DNA from: Mucilaginibacter mallensis
GTDB lineage: Bacteria > Bacteroidota > Bacteroidia > Sphingobacteriales > Sphingobacteriaceae
DNA length: 64,000 nucleotides
NCBI RefSeq assembly: GCF_900105165.1
Contig: NZ_LT629740.1
Coordinates: 2,914,001-2,978,000, forward strand
Direction: 5' to 3'
This document shows, piece by piece, positions 51,864-62,173 of the stretch. Each line of letters opens with the position of its first letter. Position 1 is the stretch's first letter. The translations under genes were made by a program, and so were the position numbers. The notes under the pieces are model-generated. The model searched no databases, was not told where the DNA came from, and saw only the letters and a program-made list of their open reading frames with translations.

Positions 51864-54437
51864 CTAATTTATCTCCGCATTCTTCACCTTAAAATCAATC
51901 GGTTGACCAAATGACTGTGTTTGTTCAGTATACGGGATCATAATTCCATCCTTCACCTCGCGGTAATCTTCAAAACCAGTAGGTGTATTGCCCGGAACAG
52001 CTACTTCTGACTTCAATTTGAAACCGGTTTTCTGATCGTAGTAATTTTTTATCCTCACGCCTACCGGTGTGGTAACTGTTACCATGTAGACAAACTGGTT
52101 ATTGAGTATTTGCAGCATTGGTGCTAACTGCAAACTATAACCCGGTTTATTGTAATCCAGCTCGGGGAATATTTTATGCTTTTCTTTCAGAATGCTTTTA
52201 TCAATGCTACCAAGTTGCAGGCGGGTATCTTTCTCACTGGCTAATACACTATCGCCATTAATGTCGATATGAGAAAAAACACTGTTATCATAATTAGGCA
52301 CTATAACTTCTTGTGAAAATGTATTAGGAGCTCTATAGGTATCCGTTTGTTGCAGATCCAAACCCTGTATGCTGGCAACAGCAGTTATTTTTATTCTTTT
52401 AATGGCTGCCAGTTTATCTTCGCCACCTATGGCATCAAGGTATTTCTTAACTACATTTTTAGCTGTCGTACCATCAGGAACAGCCAAACCGCTGTAAGCA
52501 TTGTTATCGGGGTTAATATCAGGCAAAGTATGATCAGGATCTATTACCGCCGATATTATTTTTGAGGTTGATTTATAAGAAAAAGTCCACTCGTTGCCTT
52601 TTTGCCATATTTCGGCAGGTAATTTTACAATACCTGTTTTGCCATTCTCTTCTTTTACAGCAATGGTTACCGGCATGGCCATTTCTTCCAGGTTATCAAT
52701 GGTTATGGTTGCCCCTTCGGCAGGGTTCCCGTTTATATAATCTATCCCTTTTATGGCCTGGTCTAATTTCCACGTGGTAAAGAACCACTCGTTCCAAAAC
52801 CAGCTGAGGTCCTCTCCTGCTGCGTTATCCATCGTATGGAAAAAATCCCATGGCGTAGGATGCTTAAATGCCCAGCGTTTAATGTAGGTCTGAAAAGCAT
52901 AATCAAAACGCTCTTCACCCAATATCTGCTCGCGTAATATGGTTAAGGCCAGGGCAGGTTTTTCATATTCTGACATTCCGGAAAACTCATCCGGCGTAAC
53001 ATCAGGCAATGTCATTATCGTATTCGCATCTGGTGAAAACATGCCGGGTGCAGCCTTTTGTTCATCTGGTTTCTTATAATATTCCCCGTTGTTAAAAACT
53101 TTGGTATCAACCTCGTTTAAAAAGGTATTGAAACCTTCGTCCATCCAGGCATATTTGCGTTCATTTGATCCTACTATCATTGGGAACCAGTTATGGCCAA
53201 ACTCGTGATTGGTAACATCCCACAGTTCACCATTCTTAGTGTCAGAGCCACAAAATACAATTCCCGGGTACTCCATACCGCTTACATTGCCTGCAACGTT
53301 TGTAGCAACAGGATAAGTGTAAGGGAACCATTTATTTGAGTATAATTCAATAGCAGCTTTGGTATATTCGGTGGAACGACTCCACGCATTCTGCCCAACA
53401 GATTCTTCAGGATAAACTGATTGTGCCAATGCTTTTTTACCACCCGGTAAATTAATACGCGCGGCATCCCATATAAATGCCCTTGATGCAGCCCATGATA
53501 CATCGCGCGAGTTTTTACAGAAAAAATGCCAGGTTAAAGATGGCTTATTCGGATAGGATGCCTTATCATTAACATCGCCCGCAGCTTTAATAAATACGGT
53601 TTTATCACTGTTTTTAGCAGCATCCAAACGACTGATAATTTTTGGGGTTAATACCTCAGTTGGGTTAAGTAACTCACCTGAACCTACCACTACAAGGCTT
53701 GCCGGAGCGGTAATGGTAAAATCAAAATCGCCATAATCTAAATAGAATTCAGAACCACCCATATATGGGATTACATTCCAGCCGGTAACATCGTCATAAA
53801 CCTCCATGCGGGGGTACCATTGGGCTATTTCGTATATCCAGCCATCATGGGCAAGCATACGGCCCATCCTGTCGGTACCATACTCAGGTACAGTAAAAGC
53901 ATATTCTATTTTCACCTGTATTTTGCTGCCGCCTGATCGTAGGGTATCCTTTAGCTTTATCTGCATCCGGGTATCTGTAACCAAGTAATCGACTTTTTCG
54001 GCTTTGCCGTTTTTTATAACGTAAACAGCTTTTATCTCGTCGCCATTAGTAAAATTTTTATTGGTAAAGCGACCACCGGGCAAGGTTGTTGCCGTACCAC
54101 GCGAGTCTTCACGATAAATATTCTGATCTACTTGCAACCACAAAAATGATAGCCCATCCGGACTGTTATTGGTATAAGTTATTATATCAGTACCACTAAC
54201 CCTATGATTAGCTGTATCAAGCGTTACATTAAGTTTATAATCGGCACGATTTTGCCAGTATTTTGATCCGGGCGCACCGCTGGCGGTTCTGTACTCGTTC
54301 CCTTTATCAGGGTAAAAGGTAGGCGTAAATACTTTATACTGATCATATTTAGTTGTTACTTCTTCGGTGTTCTGGGCATTAACGCTATGTATGCAGGCAC
54401 ACATTAAAAGCACCATAGCTATTCTACAATAGTTCAT
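51864..54437 (-). CDS. M1-family metallopeptidase, secreted
   Basis: 857 residues with a signal peptide (CIHSVNAQ). The zinc site is HEFGHNWFP (H411, E412, H415), with the third ligand E in [12 protein letters not shown]. The usual GxMEN exopeptidase loop is GMEYPG, a variant seen in Bacteroidota M1 paralogues. After the catalytic part there is a C-terminal extension of about 250 residues with lipoprotein-carrier-like beta strands. It probably trims peptides in the periplasm. Single gene. Confidence 0.92.
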   Translation of the reverse strand: MNYCRIAMVLLMCACIHSVNAQNTEEVTTKYDQYKVFTPTFYPDKGNEYRTASGAPGSKYWQNRADYKLNVTLDTANHRVSGTDIITYTNNSPDGLSFLWLQVDQNIYREDSRGTATTLPGGRFTNKNFTNGDEIKAVYVIKNGKAEKVDYLVTDTRMQIKLKDTLRSGGSKIQVKIEYAFTVPEYGTDRMGRMLAHDGWIYEIAQWYPRMEVYDDVTGWNVIPYMGGSEFYLDYGDFDFTITAPASLVVVGSGELLNPTEVLTPKIISRLDAAKNSDKTVFIKAAGDVNDKASYPNKPSLTWHFFCKNSRDVSWAASRAFIWDAARINLPGGKKALAQSVYPEESVGQNAWSRSTEYTKAAIELYSNKWFPYTYPVATNVAGNVSGMEYPGIVFCGSDTKNGELWDVTNHEFGHNWFPMIVGSNERKYAWMDEGFNTFLNEVDTKVFNNGEYYKKPDEQKAAPGMFSPDANTIMTLPDVTPDEFSGMSEYEKPALALTILREQILGEERFDYAFQTYIKRWAFKHPTPWDFFHTMDNAAGEDLSWFWNEWFFTTWKLDQAIKGIDYINGNPAEGATITIDNLEEMAMPVTIAVKEENGKTGIVKLPAEIWQKGNEWTFSYKSTSKIISAVIDPDHTLPDINPDNNAYSGLAVPDGTTAKNVVKKYLDAIGGEDKLAAIKRIKITAVASIQGLDLQQTDTYRAPNTFSQEVIVPNYDNSVFSHIDINGDSVLASEKDTRLQLGSIDKSILKEKHKIFPELDYNKPGYSLQLAPMLQILNNQFVYMVTVTTPVGVRIKNYYDQKTGFKLKSEVAVPGNTPTGFEDYREVKDGIMIPYTEQTQSFGQPIDFKVKNAEIN

Positions 54438-54602
54438 TTATTAGATTTATAAGGCGATAAATATATAAAAATATATTTAGGCGTGTTTTTTTATACTGGT
54501 TTTATTAAATAACGCACCATCGCAAAGCATTAGTATTTTTTATATTTTTGCAGCGGCTTGGAGTAGCTATAACAAATATTGCTCCAATTGCATTCACTAT
54601 AC

Positions 54603-55556
54603 ATGGATATATCAGTTGTAGTACCTTTATATGATGAAGTAGAATCATTACCAGAGCTAACCTCATGGATAAGCCGTGTAATGGATGAAAATCATTTTAC
54701 TTATGAGATCATCCTGGTGGATGATGGCAGCAAGGATGGATCATGGGATATGATCAAAAAACTGCAGCTTAATAATCCATACATCAAAGGCATAAAATTC
54801 AGGCGTAATTATGGTAAGTCGGCTGCCTTAAATACTGGCTTTGATGCTACCAAAGGCGATGTTATTATCACCATGGATGCCGACCTGCAGGATAGCCCCG
54901 ATGAAATACCTGAATTATACCGCCGTATAACCGAAGAAAAATACGACCTGATATCGGGCTGGAAAGCTAAGCGGTACGACCCGATAAGCAAAACCATCCC
55001 TACCAAATTGTTTAACGCTGCTACGCGCAGCATGTCGGGCATACATAACCTGCACGATTTTAACTGCGGATTGAAAGCTTACCGCAGCACAGTAGTAAAA
55101 AATATTGAGGTTTATGGCGAAATGCACCGCTATATACCCGTTTTAGCTAAATGGGCTGGCTTTACCAAAATTGGAGAACAGGTAGTTGAGCACCGTGCAC
55201 GCAAATACGGCAAAACCAAATTCGGGATGAGCCGTTTTGTAAATGGCTTTTTAGATCTGCTATCTATATTCTTTGTTGGCAAATTTGGCAAGCGCCCTAT
55301 GCACTTTTTTGGCACCATGGGTGTATTGAGCTTTTTAACAGGAACGATTATTGCCCTATGGCTGATATTTGAAAAGCTGTATGATATAGAAATGCATTTA
55401 AAATACAGCCGGGATGTAACTGCCCAGCCATTATTTTATATAGCGCTTGTAGCCATCATATTAGGATCGCAATTATTTTTAACCGGCTTTGTTGCCGAAC
55501 TGGTAGCCCGCAGCGCCAGCGAACGCAACAGATACCAGGTTGAGGAAACCATTTAA
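54603..55556 (+). CDS. GT2 glycosyltransferase, polyprenyl-phosphate (DPM1/GtrB) type
   Basis: 317 residues from ATG 54603 (MDISVVVPLYDEVESL). Nucleotide-sugar motif ILVDDGSKDGS, metal DxD in TMDADLQDSPDEI, acceptor region GYGK-like RRNYGKSAALNTGF. Two C-terminal helices (about 235-255 and 275-305) anchor it in the membrane. It probably loads a sugar onto undecaprenyl phosphate. First gene of a run with a second GT2, a membrane protein and a GH3-family adenylase. Confidence 0.92.
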   Translation: MDISVVVPLYDEVESLPELTSWISRVMDENHFTYEIILVDDGSKDGSWDMIKKLQLNNPYIKGIKFRRNYGKSAALNTGFDATKGDVIITMDADLQDSPDEIPELYRRITEEKYDLISGWKAKRYDPISKTIPTKLFNAATRSMSGIHNLHDFNCGLKAYRSTVVKNIEVYGEMHRYIPVLAKWAGFTKIGEQVVEHRARKYGKTKFGMSRFVNGFLDLLSIFFVGKFGKRPMHFFGTMGVLSFLTGTIIALWLIFEKLYDIEMHLKYSRDVTAQPLFYIALVAIILGSQLFLTGFVAELVARSASERNRYQVEETI

Positions 55557-55667
55557 ATGTGCAGATATGCGGATGTGCAAATGTGCAGATGCTAAAAGCA
55601 CTTTACCATTTCTAATTTTAATAATACAAACAATTTGCACATCTGCATACTTGCACATCTGCACATC
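55557..55667. repeat. Inverted repeat made of ATGTGCAGATG units
   Basis: Left arm 55557-55591 holds ATGTGCAGATATGCGGATG and ATGTGCAGATGC; right arm 55634-55667 holds the complementary TTGCACATCTGCAT and TTGCACATCTGCACATC. Four units of one 9-11 base motif, two on each side of an AT-rich loop, between the two GT2 genes. Confidence 0.75.
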
Positions 55668-55678
55668 ACAAAATAAGA

Positions 55679-56647
55679 ATGTTTTTTTCCATCATCATTC
55701 CATTATACAACCGCCCTCAGGAGATCAAAGAATTGCTGGAAACGCTTACGCTGCAAATGTACAAGCAATTTGAAGTTTTAGTGATTGAGGATGGCTCGGT
55801 AAATGATGCTGCCGAAATTGTACAAAGCTTTACTGATAAACTAGATATTAAATACTTTGTAAAAGCTAATGAAGGCCAGGGTTTTACCCGCAATTTCGGT
55901 TTCGAACGTGCAAAAGGTGATTATTTTGTAGTTTTTGATTCAGACTGCCTCATACCGGCTGATTATTTGCAAATAGTAAATGATAGCCTTGCAACCAACT
56001 GGCTGGATGCTTATGGCGGTCCCGATGATGCGCACCCATCATTCACCGCTACCCAAAAAGCTATCAGCTACTCCATGACCTCCCCTTTTACCACCGGAGG
56101 TATACGTGGCAATAAAAAAGGGATAGGCCAGTTTCATCCGCGCAGCTTTAATATGGGTATATCCCGCCAGGTATGGGAAAAGGCTGGCGGCTTTATTATA
56201 ACCCGCCTGGGCGAGGATATTGAATACAGTATCCGCATACATTCCATGGGTTTTGAAATTGGGCTAATACCTGATGCTAAAGTATATCATAAAAGGCGCA
56301 CTAACTTTTTGCAATTTTACAAACAACTGCATTTTTTCGGCAGGGCGCGCATTAACGTTTATAAATTCTTCCCGAAAGGGTTAAAGGCAGTGCATTTTTT
56401 TCCCGCCGTTTTTACATTATATATTATATTTACAATAATAGCTAACGTATTTTGCTGGCCCATAGCGGTTTTATGTAATGTTATATTTGCTATATTTATT
56501 TTGTTAATATTTTTTCACTCGTGGTGGAAAAACAAGTCGGCAAAAATTGCATTTTTGAGCATCATAGCTGCCTTTATACAACTTACTGCTTATGGCTTGG
56601 GTTTCATGCAGGATTTTTGGAAGCGTATAGTATTAAAGAAATCATAA
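55679..56647 (+). CDS. GT2 glycosyltransferase, membrane-anchored
   Basis: 322 residues. FSIIIPLYNRPQEIKELLE, VIEDGSVNDAAE, VFDSDCLIPADYL (DxD) and GEDIEYSIRIHSMG (ED-Y acceptor motif) show a GT-A glycosyltransferase. Two or three C-terminal helices (from about 232). The acceptor may be a surface glycan or glycolipid. Starts 12 bases after the repeat; nine bases before the membrane protein. Confidence 0.9.
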   Translation: MFFSIIIPLYNRPQEIKELLETLTLQMYKQFEVLVIEDGSVNDAAEIVQSFTDKLDIKYFVKANEGQGFTRNFGFERAKGDYFVVFDSDCLIPADYLQIVNDSLATNWLDAYGGPDDAHPSFTATQKAISYSMTSPFTTGGIRGNKKGIGQFHPRSFNMGISRQVWEKAGGFIITRLGEDIEYSIRIHSMGFEIGLIPDAKVYHKRRTNFLQFYKQLHFFGRARINVYKFFPKGLKAVHFFPAVFTLYIIFTIIANVFCWPIAVLCNVIFAIFILLIFFHSWWKNKSAKIAFLSIIAAFIQLTAYGLGFMQDFWKRIVLKKS

Positions 56648-56656
56648 ACAGTATAT

Positions 56657-57358
56657 ATGTATCATGAATTTTCAGTTGTTGAAACGCTTAAAACATCGTG
56701 GAGTGTTTTAAAGAAAAACTTCGCTGTTGTAGCCATCTTTTCACTGATTGCCTTTTTTATCGTATTCATACTAGGCTTTGTTGTATACTATGTTTTCACC
56801 GATAGCTTATTGGCATCCATCGGCATTACGGTCCTCTTTGTTAGTGTAAGTTTTTTATTCCTAAGCTACATAAAACTTATTTTCAAGCTGATGGATAAAG
56901 AGTATTATGATTTTGATTTTAAAGAGATCATACCAAGGATCAAAATGCTCTTCAGCTACCTCATTTTATTGATATTAGTTAGCGCACTGTCGGTTTTCTT
57001 ACAACATTTAATTGAAGGAGTAAATAATGAATTCACTAAAAATATTTTAGGTATTTGTATAGGTATATTTTTTGAATTCTTCTTCCTTTTTATACTTCCC
57101 ATTTGTACGTGCTTTATTGTAGATGATAGCTCTGGCCCGTTTGAATCAGTTAATCAAAGTTATTATCTTATAAAGGGTAATTTTTTAAAGTATTTCCTAT
57201 TATTTGTCCTGGTAGAATTATTATTTTTCCTGGCATCCCTAACACTTATAGGTGTAATATTTGTAATACCATTTGTAAATATTATACTGGTTGTGGCTTA
57301 TCGTAAACTGGTTTACAGTCACCTTGATGTGGATGATGATTTTGCTGAAACGAACTGA
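56657..57358 (+). CDS. Multi-pass membrane protein of unknown function
   Basis: 233 residues with about six helices in pairs and a charged cytoplasmic loop (KLMDKEYYDFDFKEIIPR). The layout resembles the YciC/glycerophosphodiester phosphodiesterase membrane-domain group, but I cannot assign it firmly. It ends in an acidic tail (DVDDDFAETN). It is nine bases after the GT2 gene and two bases before the GH3-family gene, so it is part of the same operon. Confidence 0.7.
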   Translation: MYHEFSVVETLKTSWSVLKKNFAVVAIFSLIAFFIVFILGFVVYYVFTDSLLASIGITVLFVSVSFLFLSYIKLIFKLMDKEYYDFDFKEIIPRIKMLFSYLILLILVSALSVFLQHLIEGVNNEFTKNILGICIGIFFEFFFLFILPICTCFIVDDSSGPFESVNQSYYLIKGNFLKYFLLFVLVELLFFLASLTLIGVIFVIPFVNIILVVAYRKLVYSHLDVDDDFAETN

Positions 57359-57360
57359 TT

Positions 57361-58860
57361 ATGGGGCTGAAAGCTGTACTGAGCAAATTATACGCTAAAC
57401 TGGTTAATAAACAACTGAACAACATCCGCAAAAACGCGGTTGAATTGCAGCATAAAACTTTCCTAAAACTTATTGATCAGGCTAAAAATACCGCCTTTGG
57501 CCAGGCACATCACTTTGAACAGATCAATAACTATGATGATTTTAAAAAGCATATACCGGTACGCGATTATGAGGAACTCCGCCCTTATATTGAGCGTGTA
57601 ACCAATGGTGAGGAGAATGTGCTGTGGCCCGGTAAACCCTTATACCTTACCAAAACTTCGGGCACTACATCAGGTGTAAAATATATCCCCATCTCTAAAG
57701 AAAGCATGCCTGGCCATATTGATTCGGCCCGGAATGCCTTGCTGAGCTATGTTTATGAAACCGGTAATGCTGATTTTTTAGATGGTAAACTTATCTTTTT
57801 ACAAGGCAGTCCAGTGCTAAGCAAAAAAAGCGGACTTGATACGGGACGCTTATCGGGTATTGTAGCGCATCATATACCAACATACCTGCAAAAGAACCGT
57901 ATGCCCAGCTACAACGTAAATTGTATTGAGGATTGGGAGCAAAAAGTGGATGCTATTGTTGATGAAACCATAAACGAGGATATGCGCCTTATATCGGGCA
58001 TACCACCCTGGTGCCAAATGTATTTCGACAGGCTTACAGCTAAAAGTGGCGGCAAAAAGATAAAGGACATCTTCCCTAATTTTAAGCTGTTTGTATATGG
58101 AGGAGTAAACTACGAACCCTACCGCGCACGTATTGAGGAAAGTATCGGCTTTGCGATTGATTCTATAGAAACCTATCCGGCATCTGAAGGCTTCATCGCT
58201 TTCCAGGATTCGCAGAAAGACAAGGGTTTGTTGCTGCAGGTTAATTCAGGCATATTTTATGAATTTATTCCAGTTGATGAGTTTTTTAATGATAGCCCGA
58301 CACGTATCAGCTTAAAAGATATCGAACTAAATAAAAACTATGCGCTCATATTAAACACCAATGCCGGTTTATGGGGCTATAGTTTAGGCGATACGGTGAA
58401 ATTTATTTCAAAAGACCCGTATAAAATTTTGGTTACCGGCCGCATAAAGCATTTTATATCTGCCTTTGGCGAACATGTGATAGGCGAAGAAGTTGAACAT
58501 TCATTAATGAGCATTGCAAAAGAGGAAGGGATTGATGTGGTAGAGTTTACGGTTGCACCACAGGTTAACCCGGCGCCGGGAGAACTCCCCTATCATGAAT
58601 GGTTTATTGAGTTTGGCAACGAGCCGAATGATCTTGAAGCATTCAGGCAAAAAGTGGATAAAGCCTTACAAAAGAAAAATATTTACTACTTTGACCTTAT
58701 TGAGGGCAACATTTTGCAACCTTTGGTGATCAGAAGCTTGAAAAAAGATACCTTTATAAACTATATGCGTTCGCAGGGAAAATTGGGCGGTCAGAATAAA
58801 GTTCCGAGACTAGCAAATGACCGCAAAATTGTGGATGGGCTAAGCAGTTATATCAAATGA
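57361..58860 (+). CDS. GH3-auxin-family acyl-adenylating enzyme
   Basis: 499 residues of the plant GH3 (JAR1-like) family, an ANL adenylase that joins carboxylic acids to amines. LTKTSGTTSGVKYIP is the ATP loop (residues about 97-111), YPASEGFIAF and GLWGYSLGDTVKF follow, and GRIKHFISAFGEHV is the hinge. Bacterial copies are frequent in Bacteroidota and sit beside envelope genes; substrates are unknown. The name refers to the protein family, not to glycoside hydrolase family 3. Confidence 0.88.
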   Translation: MGLKAVLSKLYAKLVNKQLNNIRKNAVELQHKTFLKLIDQAKNTAFGQAHHFEQINNYDDFKKHIPVRDYEELRPYIERVTNGEENVLWPGKPLYLTKTSGTTSGVKYIPISKESMPGHIDSARNALLSYVYETGNADFLDGKLIFLQGSPVLSKKSGLDTGRLSGIVAHHIPTYLQKNRMPSYNVNCIEDWEQKVDAIVDETINEDMRLISGIPPWCQMYFDRLTAKSGGKKIKDIFPNFKLFVYGGVNYEPYRARIEESIGFAIDSIETYPASEGFIAFQDSQKDKGLLLQVNSGIFYEFIPVDEFFNDSPTRISLKDIELNKNYALILNTNAGLWGYSLGDTVKFISKDPYKILVTGRIKHFISAFGEHVIGEEVEHSLMSIAKEEGIDVVEFTVAPQVNPAPGELPYHEWFIEFGNEPNDLEAFRQKVDKALQKKNIYYFDLIEGNILQPLVIRSLKKDTFINYMRSQGKLGGQNKVPRLANDRKIVDGLSSYIK

Positions 58861-58864
58861 TAGT

Positions 58865-59413
58865 ATGAGAGTTTTTATTTTTTATTACTTTCTTTTTATT
58901 TCACCCTTGTCGGTATCTGCCCAAACAAATTCAGCAACCAAAATAGACGGCAATAATTATTACGATCACATGGCTGAAAACACAAAACCGCCTTTAAAGG
59001 GTGGGATTGTTAATATGAACTGGCTAAGGCCCGATGATGTAATACCTATTATAAAAGATGAAATGTATAAGGCGGGTTATACATCGCTAAAAATAAATTA
59101 TAATTATAAGTTACCCAATGATAGAATTTTACGTATAAACGTATTTTCGCAGAAGGCAAATTTGGGCTTTTATTATATTAACACTCACAGGGCCACACCA
59201 TTTAAAAGCGACAGGAAGAACCCTGAATTATATTTAAAAGAGGTGGCGCAATTGGATGTATTACCCCCAAATATATTCCCGCTAAATGAAAACGTATATT
59301 GGTATGAATACACTGATGTAAAGGCGGATGACCGTTACCTGGTGACAAGAAAGATAATAGAAAATATATTACGACAGGATATAAGGGCGTACTTGATAAG
59401 ATATAAACATTAA
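58865..59413 (+). CDS. Secreted protein of unknown function
   Basis: 182 residues with a signal peptide (cleavage near VSAQT). The mature part (NMNWLRPDDVIPIIKDEMYK; RNPELYLKEVAQLDVLPPN; ENVYWYEYTDVKADDRYLV) shows no domain I know. Start is four bases after the GH3-family stop and its stop is three bases before dxr, so it belongs to the run. Low complexity is absent and codon use is normal. Confidence 0.65.
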   Translation: MRVFIFYYFLFISPLSVSAQTNSATKIDGNNYYDHMAENTKPPLKGGIVNMNWLRPDDVIPIIKDEMYKAGYTSLKINYNYKLPNDRILRINVFSQKANLGFYYINTHRATPFKSDRKNPELYLKEVAQLDVLPPNIFPLNENVYWYEYTDVKADDRYLVTRKIIENILRQDIRAYLIRYKH

Positions 59414-59416
59414 ACT

Positions 59417-60616
59417 TTGAGTTTGAATATTAAAAACATAGCTATTCTTGGTTCAACCGGCAGCATAGGTACGCAGGCGCTGGATGTTATCGGCAGAAAT
59501 CCTGACCTTTTCAGGGCTTATGTGTTAACGGCCCAAAATAATGCCGATCTGCTTATAGCACAAGCCCTGCAATTTAACCCGGTTTATGTAATCATCTGCA
59601 ATAAAAACAAATACCAGTATATAAAAGACGCGCTTGCTAATACCGATGTACAGGTATTAGCCGGTGTTGAAGCTATTACTGATATGGTTACCCATCCCGA
59701 GATCAACATGGTTTTAACGGCTATGGTTGGCTTTTCGGGCCTGGAACCTACCATCGCTGCTATAAAAGCGGGTAAAGACATCGCGTTAGCCAATAAAGAA
59801 ACATTGGTTGTTGCCGGTGAATTAATAACCGACCTGGCTACCAAACATAACGTTAAGCTGCTACCAGTAGATTCTGAGCACTCAGCAATATTCCAATGCC
59901 TTGCAGGTGAGGAAAATAACTCTATTGAAAAGATAATACTAACTGCTTCCGGTGGCCCGTTCAGGGGGAAAGATCTTGATTTTCTGGCTAAAGTATTGCG
60001 CGAAGATGCCTTAAAACACCCTAACTGGGTAATGGGTGCCAAAATAACTATCGACTCGGCATCATTAATGAACAAGGGACTGGAAGTTATTGAGGCCAGA
60101 TGGTTATTTGGTTTGGATGCCGATCAGATTGATGTGATCGTACACCCACAATCAATCATCCATTCTATGGTTCAGTTTCAGGATGGCTCTATAAAAGCAC
60201 AGATGGGTTTGCCTGATATGAAGCTGCCTATACAGTACGCTTTTGCTTATCCTAATCGTTTACAAAACAATTTTAAGCGTTTCGACTTTACTAGTTACCC
60301 TAACCTTACGTTTGAAAAACCGGATATAAAAACTTTTCGTAATCTTGCGTTAGCGTTTGATGCGTTGAACAAGGGTGGAAACATGCCTTGTATCATAAAT
60401 GCGGCTAATGAAATAGCGGTTAGTGGTTTTTTGAATAACAGTATTGGTTTTTTAGCCATGAGCGAGATCATTGAAACTTGTATGCAAAAGATAGAGCATA
60501 AAGCTAATCCAACGCTCGACGACTATTTGAATACTGATAAAGAAACACGCATCTTTGCACAAAATTTAATAAAACAAATGCCGTTAAAGGCATTACAATT
60601 TGATATAAAACAATAA
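59417..60616 (+). CDS. dxr: 1-deoxy-D-xylulose 5-phosphate reductoisomerase
   Basis: 399 residues. GSTGSIG (12-18) binds NADPH, ALANKETLVVAG, LPVDSEHSAIFQCL with the metal ligands, ASGGPFRG, and TIDSASLMNKGLEVIEA are canonical. It commits to isoprenoid synthesis by the MEP route. The start is TTG (59417; TTG 59423 also fits); no ATG exists in frame before the cofactor motif. Stop and rseP start overlap by one base (TAATG). Confidence 0.95.
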   Translation: MSLNIKNIAILGSTGSIGTQALDVIGRNPDLFRAYVLTAQNNADLLIAQALQFNPVYVIICNKNKYQYIKDALANTDVQVLAGVEAITDMVTHPEINMVLTAMVGFSGLEPTIAAIKAGKDIALANKETLVVAGELITDLATKHNVKLLPVDSEHSAIFQCLAGEENNSIEKIILTASGGPFRGKDLDFLAKVLREDALKHPNWVMGAKITIDSASLMNKGLEVIEARWLFGLDADQIDVIVHPQSIIHSMVQFQDGSIKAQMGLPDMKLPIQYAFAYPNRLQNNFKRFDFTSYPNLTFEKPDIKTFRNLALAFDALNKGGNMPCIINAANEIAVSGFLNNSIGFLAMSEIIETCMQKIEHKANPTLDDYLNTDKETRIFAQNLIKQMPLKALQFDIKQ

Positions 60617-61947
60617 TGAGTATAGTAATAATGGTTGGCCAGTTAATACTGGGACTTTCGATTTTAGTGATTTTACATGAACTGGGCCATTTTTTAGCTG
60701 CAAGGGCATTCGGAATTAAGGTAGAAAAATTCTACCTGTTTTTTGATGCCTGGAACTTTAGTCTGTTTAAATTTAACTATAAAGGTGTTGAATATGGTGT
60801 AGGATGGCTGCCTTTAGGTGGCTACGTAAAAATTGCCGGTATGATTGATGAATCAATGGATACCGAGCAACTGGCAGGTCCGCCGCAACCATGGGAGTTC
60901 CGTTCGAAACCGGCATGGCAGCGTTTAATCGTAATGCTTGCGGGTATTACAGTTAACATTGTACTAGGCATATTTATATTCTGGATGCTGACTGTAAAGT
61001 ATGGCGAAACCTACACCCCTAACGACAGCTTGAAATATGGTATTGTACCCGGTACCGTTGGCGAAAAAATGGGCTTGAAAGCCGGCGATGTGATCTATGC
61101 AGTTAATGGTATCCCTGTTAAACGTTTTGAAGATCTTACCAGTACCGATGTATTGCTTAACCGCTCTGTATTGAACGTATTACGCGGCACACAAAAATTA
61201 GATATCCCTGTCCCTGCGGGGATTTTGAATGACTTGTCTGATCACGGCATAGATCAATTTATCAGCAGGGTACCAAGAACCACTTTCGCTGTCGATTCTG
61301 TAGTAGCTGGCAGTAACGCGCAAAAGTCCGGATTACTGAAAGGTGATAGTATTGTTGCAATAAACAATCATACTATTGCATTTTTTGATGAACTGCAGTC
61401 ACAACTATTGCTTGATAAAAACAGCAAGATACAATTATCAGTAAAACGCCATGGGGAGTTAAAACAACTTACCGCACAGGTGACACCTGAGGGCACAATT
61501 GGTTTTGCACCCAAAATAGATTTCCCTAAACAGGATACGGTAAATTATGGTTTTTTTGGTTCATTACCTGTAGGTGCTTCAAAAGCATGGGGCACATTTA
61601 CTGATGATGCTAAGGGATTAGGCAAAGTATTTAAAGGCGATGTAAAGTTCAATAAAGCCGTTAGCGGCCCGGTAGCTATAGCAACCATGTTCGGCAGTCA
61701 GATAAACTGGGTGCGTTTCTGGAGCCTCGTAGGCCTGTTGTCAATGGTATTGGCGTTTACAAACCTGTTACCTATCCCGGCACTGGATGGCGGTCATTCT
61801 TTATTTTTACTTATAGAGATGATAAAGGGCAAACCACTAAGCGATAAATTTTTAGAACGTGCTCAAATAGTTGGCTTTGTATTATTGGTAACCTTAATGG
61901 TATTTGTTTTTGGTAACGATATTGTAAAACAGATTGTTAAACATTAA
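60616..61947 (+). CDS. rseP: RseP-type site-2 intramembrane metalloprotease (M50)
   Basis: 443 residues. HELGHFLAAR (H21, E22, H25) is the zinc site in the first helix; the third ligand is in NLLPIPALDGGH near residue 390. Two PDZ domains lie between (VGEKMGLKAGDVIYAVNG; AQKSGLLKGDSIVAINN). It cleaves anti-sigma factors or signal-peptide remnants in the membrane. Translationally coupled to dxr, the usual order in Bacteroidota. Confidence 0.95.
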   Translation: MSIVIMVGQLILGLSILVILHELGHFLAARAFGIKVEKFYLFFDAWNFSLFKFNYKGVEYGVGWLPLGGYVKIAGMIDESMDTEQLAGPPQPWEFRSKPAWQRLIVMLAGITVNIVLGIFIFWMLTVKYGETYTPNDSLKYGIVPGTVGEKMGLKAGDVIYAVNGIPVKRFEDLTSTDVLLNRSVLNVLRGTQKLDIPVPAGILNDLSDHGIDQFISRVPRTTFAVDSVVAGSNAQKSGLLKGDSIVAINNHTIAFFDELQSQLLLDKNSKIQLSVKRHGELKQLTAQVTPEGTIGFAPKIDFPKQDTVNYGFFGSLPVGASKAWGTFTDDAKGLGKVFKGDVKFNKAVSGPVAIATMFGSQINWVRFWSLVGLLSMVLAFTNLLPIPALDGGHSLFLLIEMIKGKPLSDKFLERAQIVGFVLLVTLMVFVFGNDIVKQIVKH

Positions 61948-61960
61948 CAACTAAAAACCA

Positions 61961-61996
61961 GACTTACGAAGTTTTTAAAACTTTGTAAGTCTTTTT
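61961..61996 (+). terminator. Strong terminator after rseP
   Basis: GACTTACGAAGTTTT (61961-61975) and AAAACTTTGTAAGTC (61977-61991) form a 15-bp stem with one mismatch, followed by TTTTT. Confidence 0.9.
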
Positions 61997-62002
61997 CCAC
62001 AG

Positions 62003-62083
62003 GATGACAGCGGAAAAATCTTCTTCGACTTGCATATCCGCCCTGCACGGTGAAGAAGATCCTTCACTATCGTTCAGGATGAC
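62003..62083. repeat. REP-like element with AGGATGACA at both ends
   Basis: AGGATGACA occurs at both ends, and inside, AATCTTCTTC pairs with GAAGAAGATC to make a hairpin. The CTTCACTATCGTTCAGGATG part resembles the CTGAGCGATAGTCGAAG core at 15560-15633. Confidence 0.55.
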
Positions 62084-62127
62084 AATGGGGAGTTAAAAAA
62101 ATAAGTCTTACACAAGATAAAACAAGA

Positions 62128-62154
62128 AAGGCCCGTTCAATGAACGGGCCTTTT
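62128..62154 (-). terminator. Terminator after the first DUF4199 gene
   Basis: AAAGGCCCGTTCA and TGAACGGGCCTTTT form an almost perfect 13-bp stem, 19 bases past the stop at 62174; the flanking A run reads as T on the minus strand. Confidence 0.85.
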
Positions 62155-62173
62155 GCTTTATAGGTATGTAGAG

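Noticed and set aside
55557..55667. CRISPR array made of GTGCAGATG units
   Set aside because: Units are short, uneven in spacing and inverted in the second half; there are no spacers of constant length and no cas genes.
57361..58860. Evidence of gene transfer from plants
   Set aside because: GH3-auxin-family enzymes are common in Bacteroidota, and codon use matches the neighbours.
59584..60075. 163-codon minus-strand frame within dxr
   Set aside because: It lies wholly opposite a strongly conserved enzyme and is explained by codon bias.
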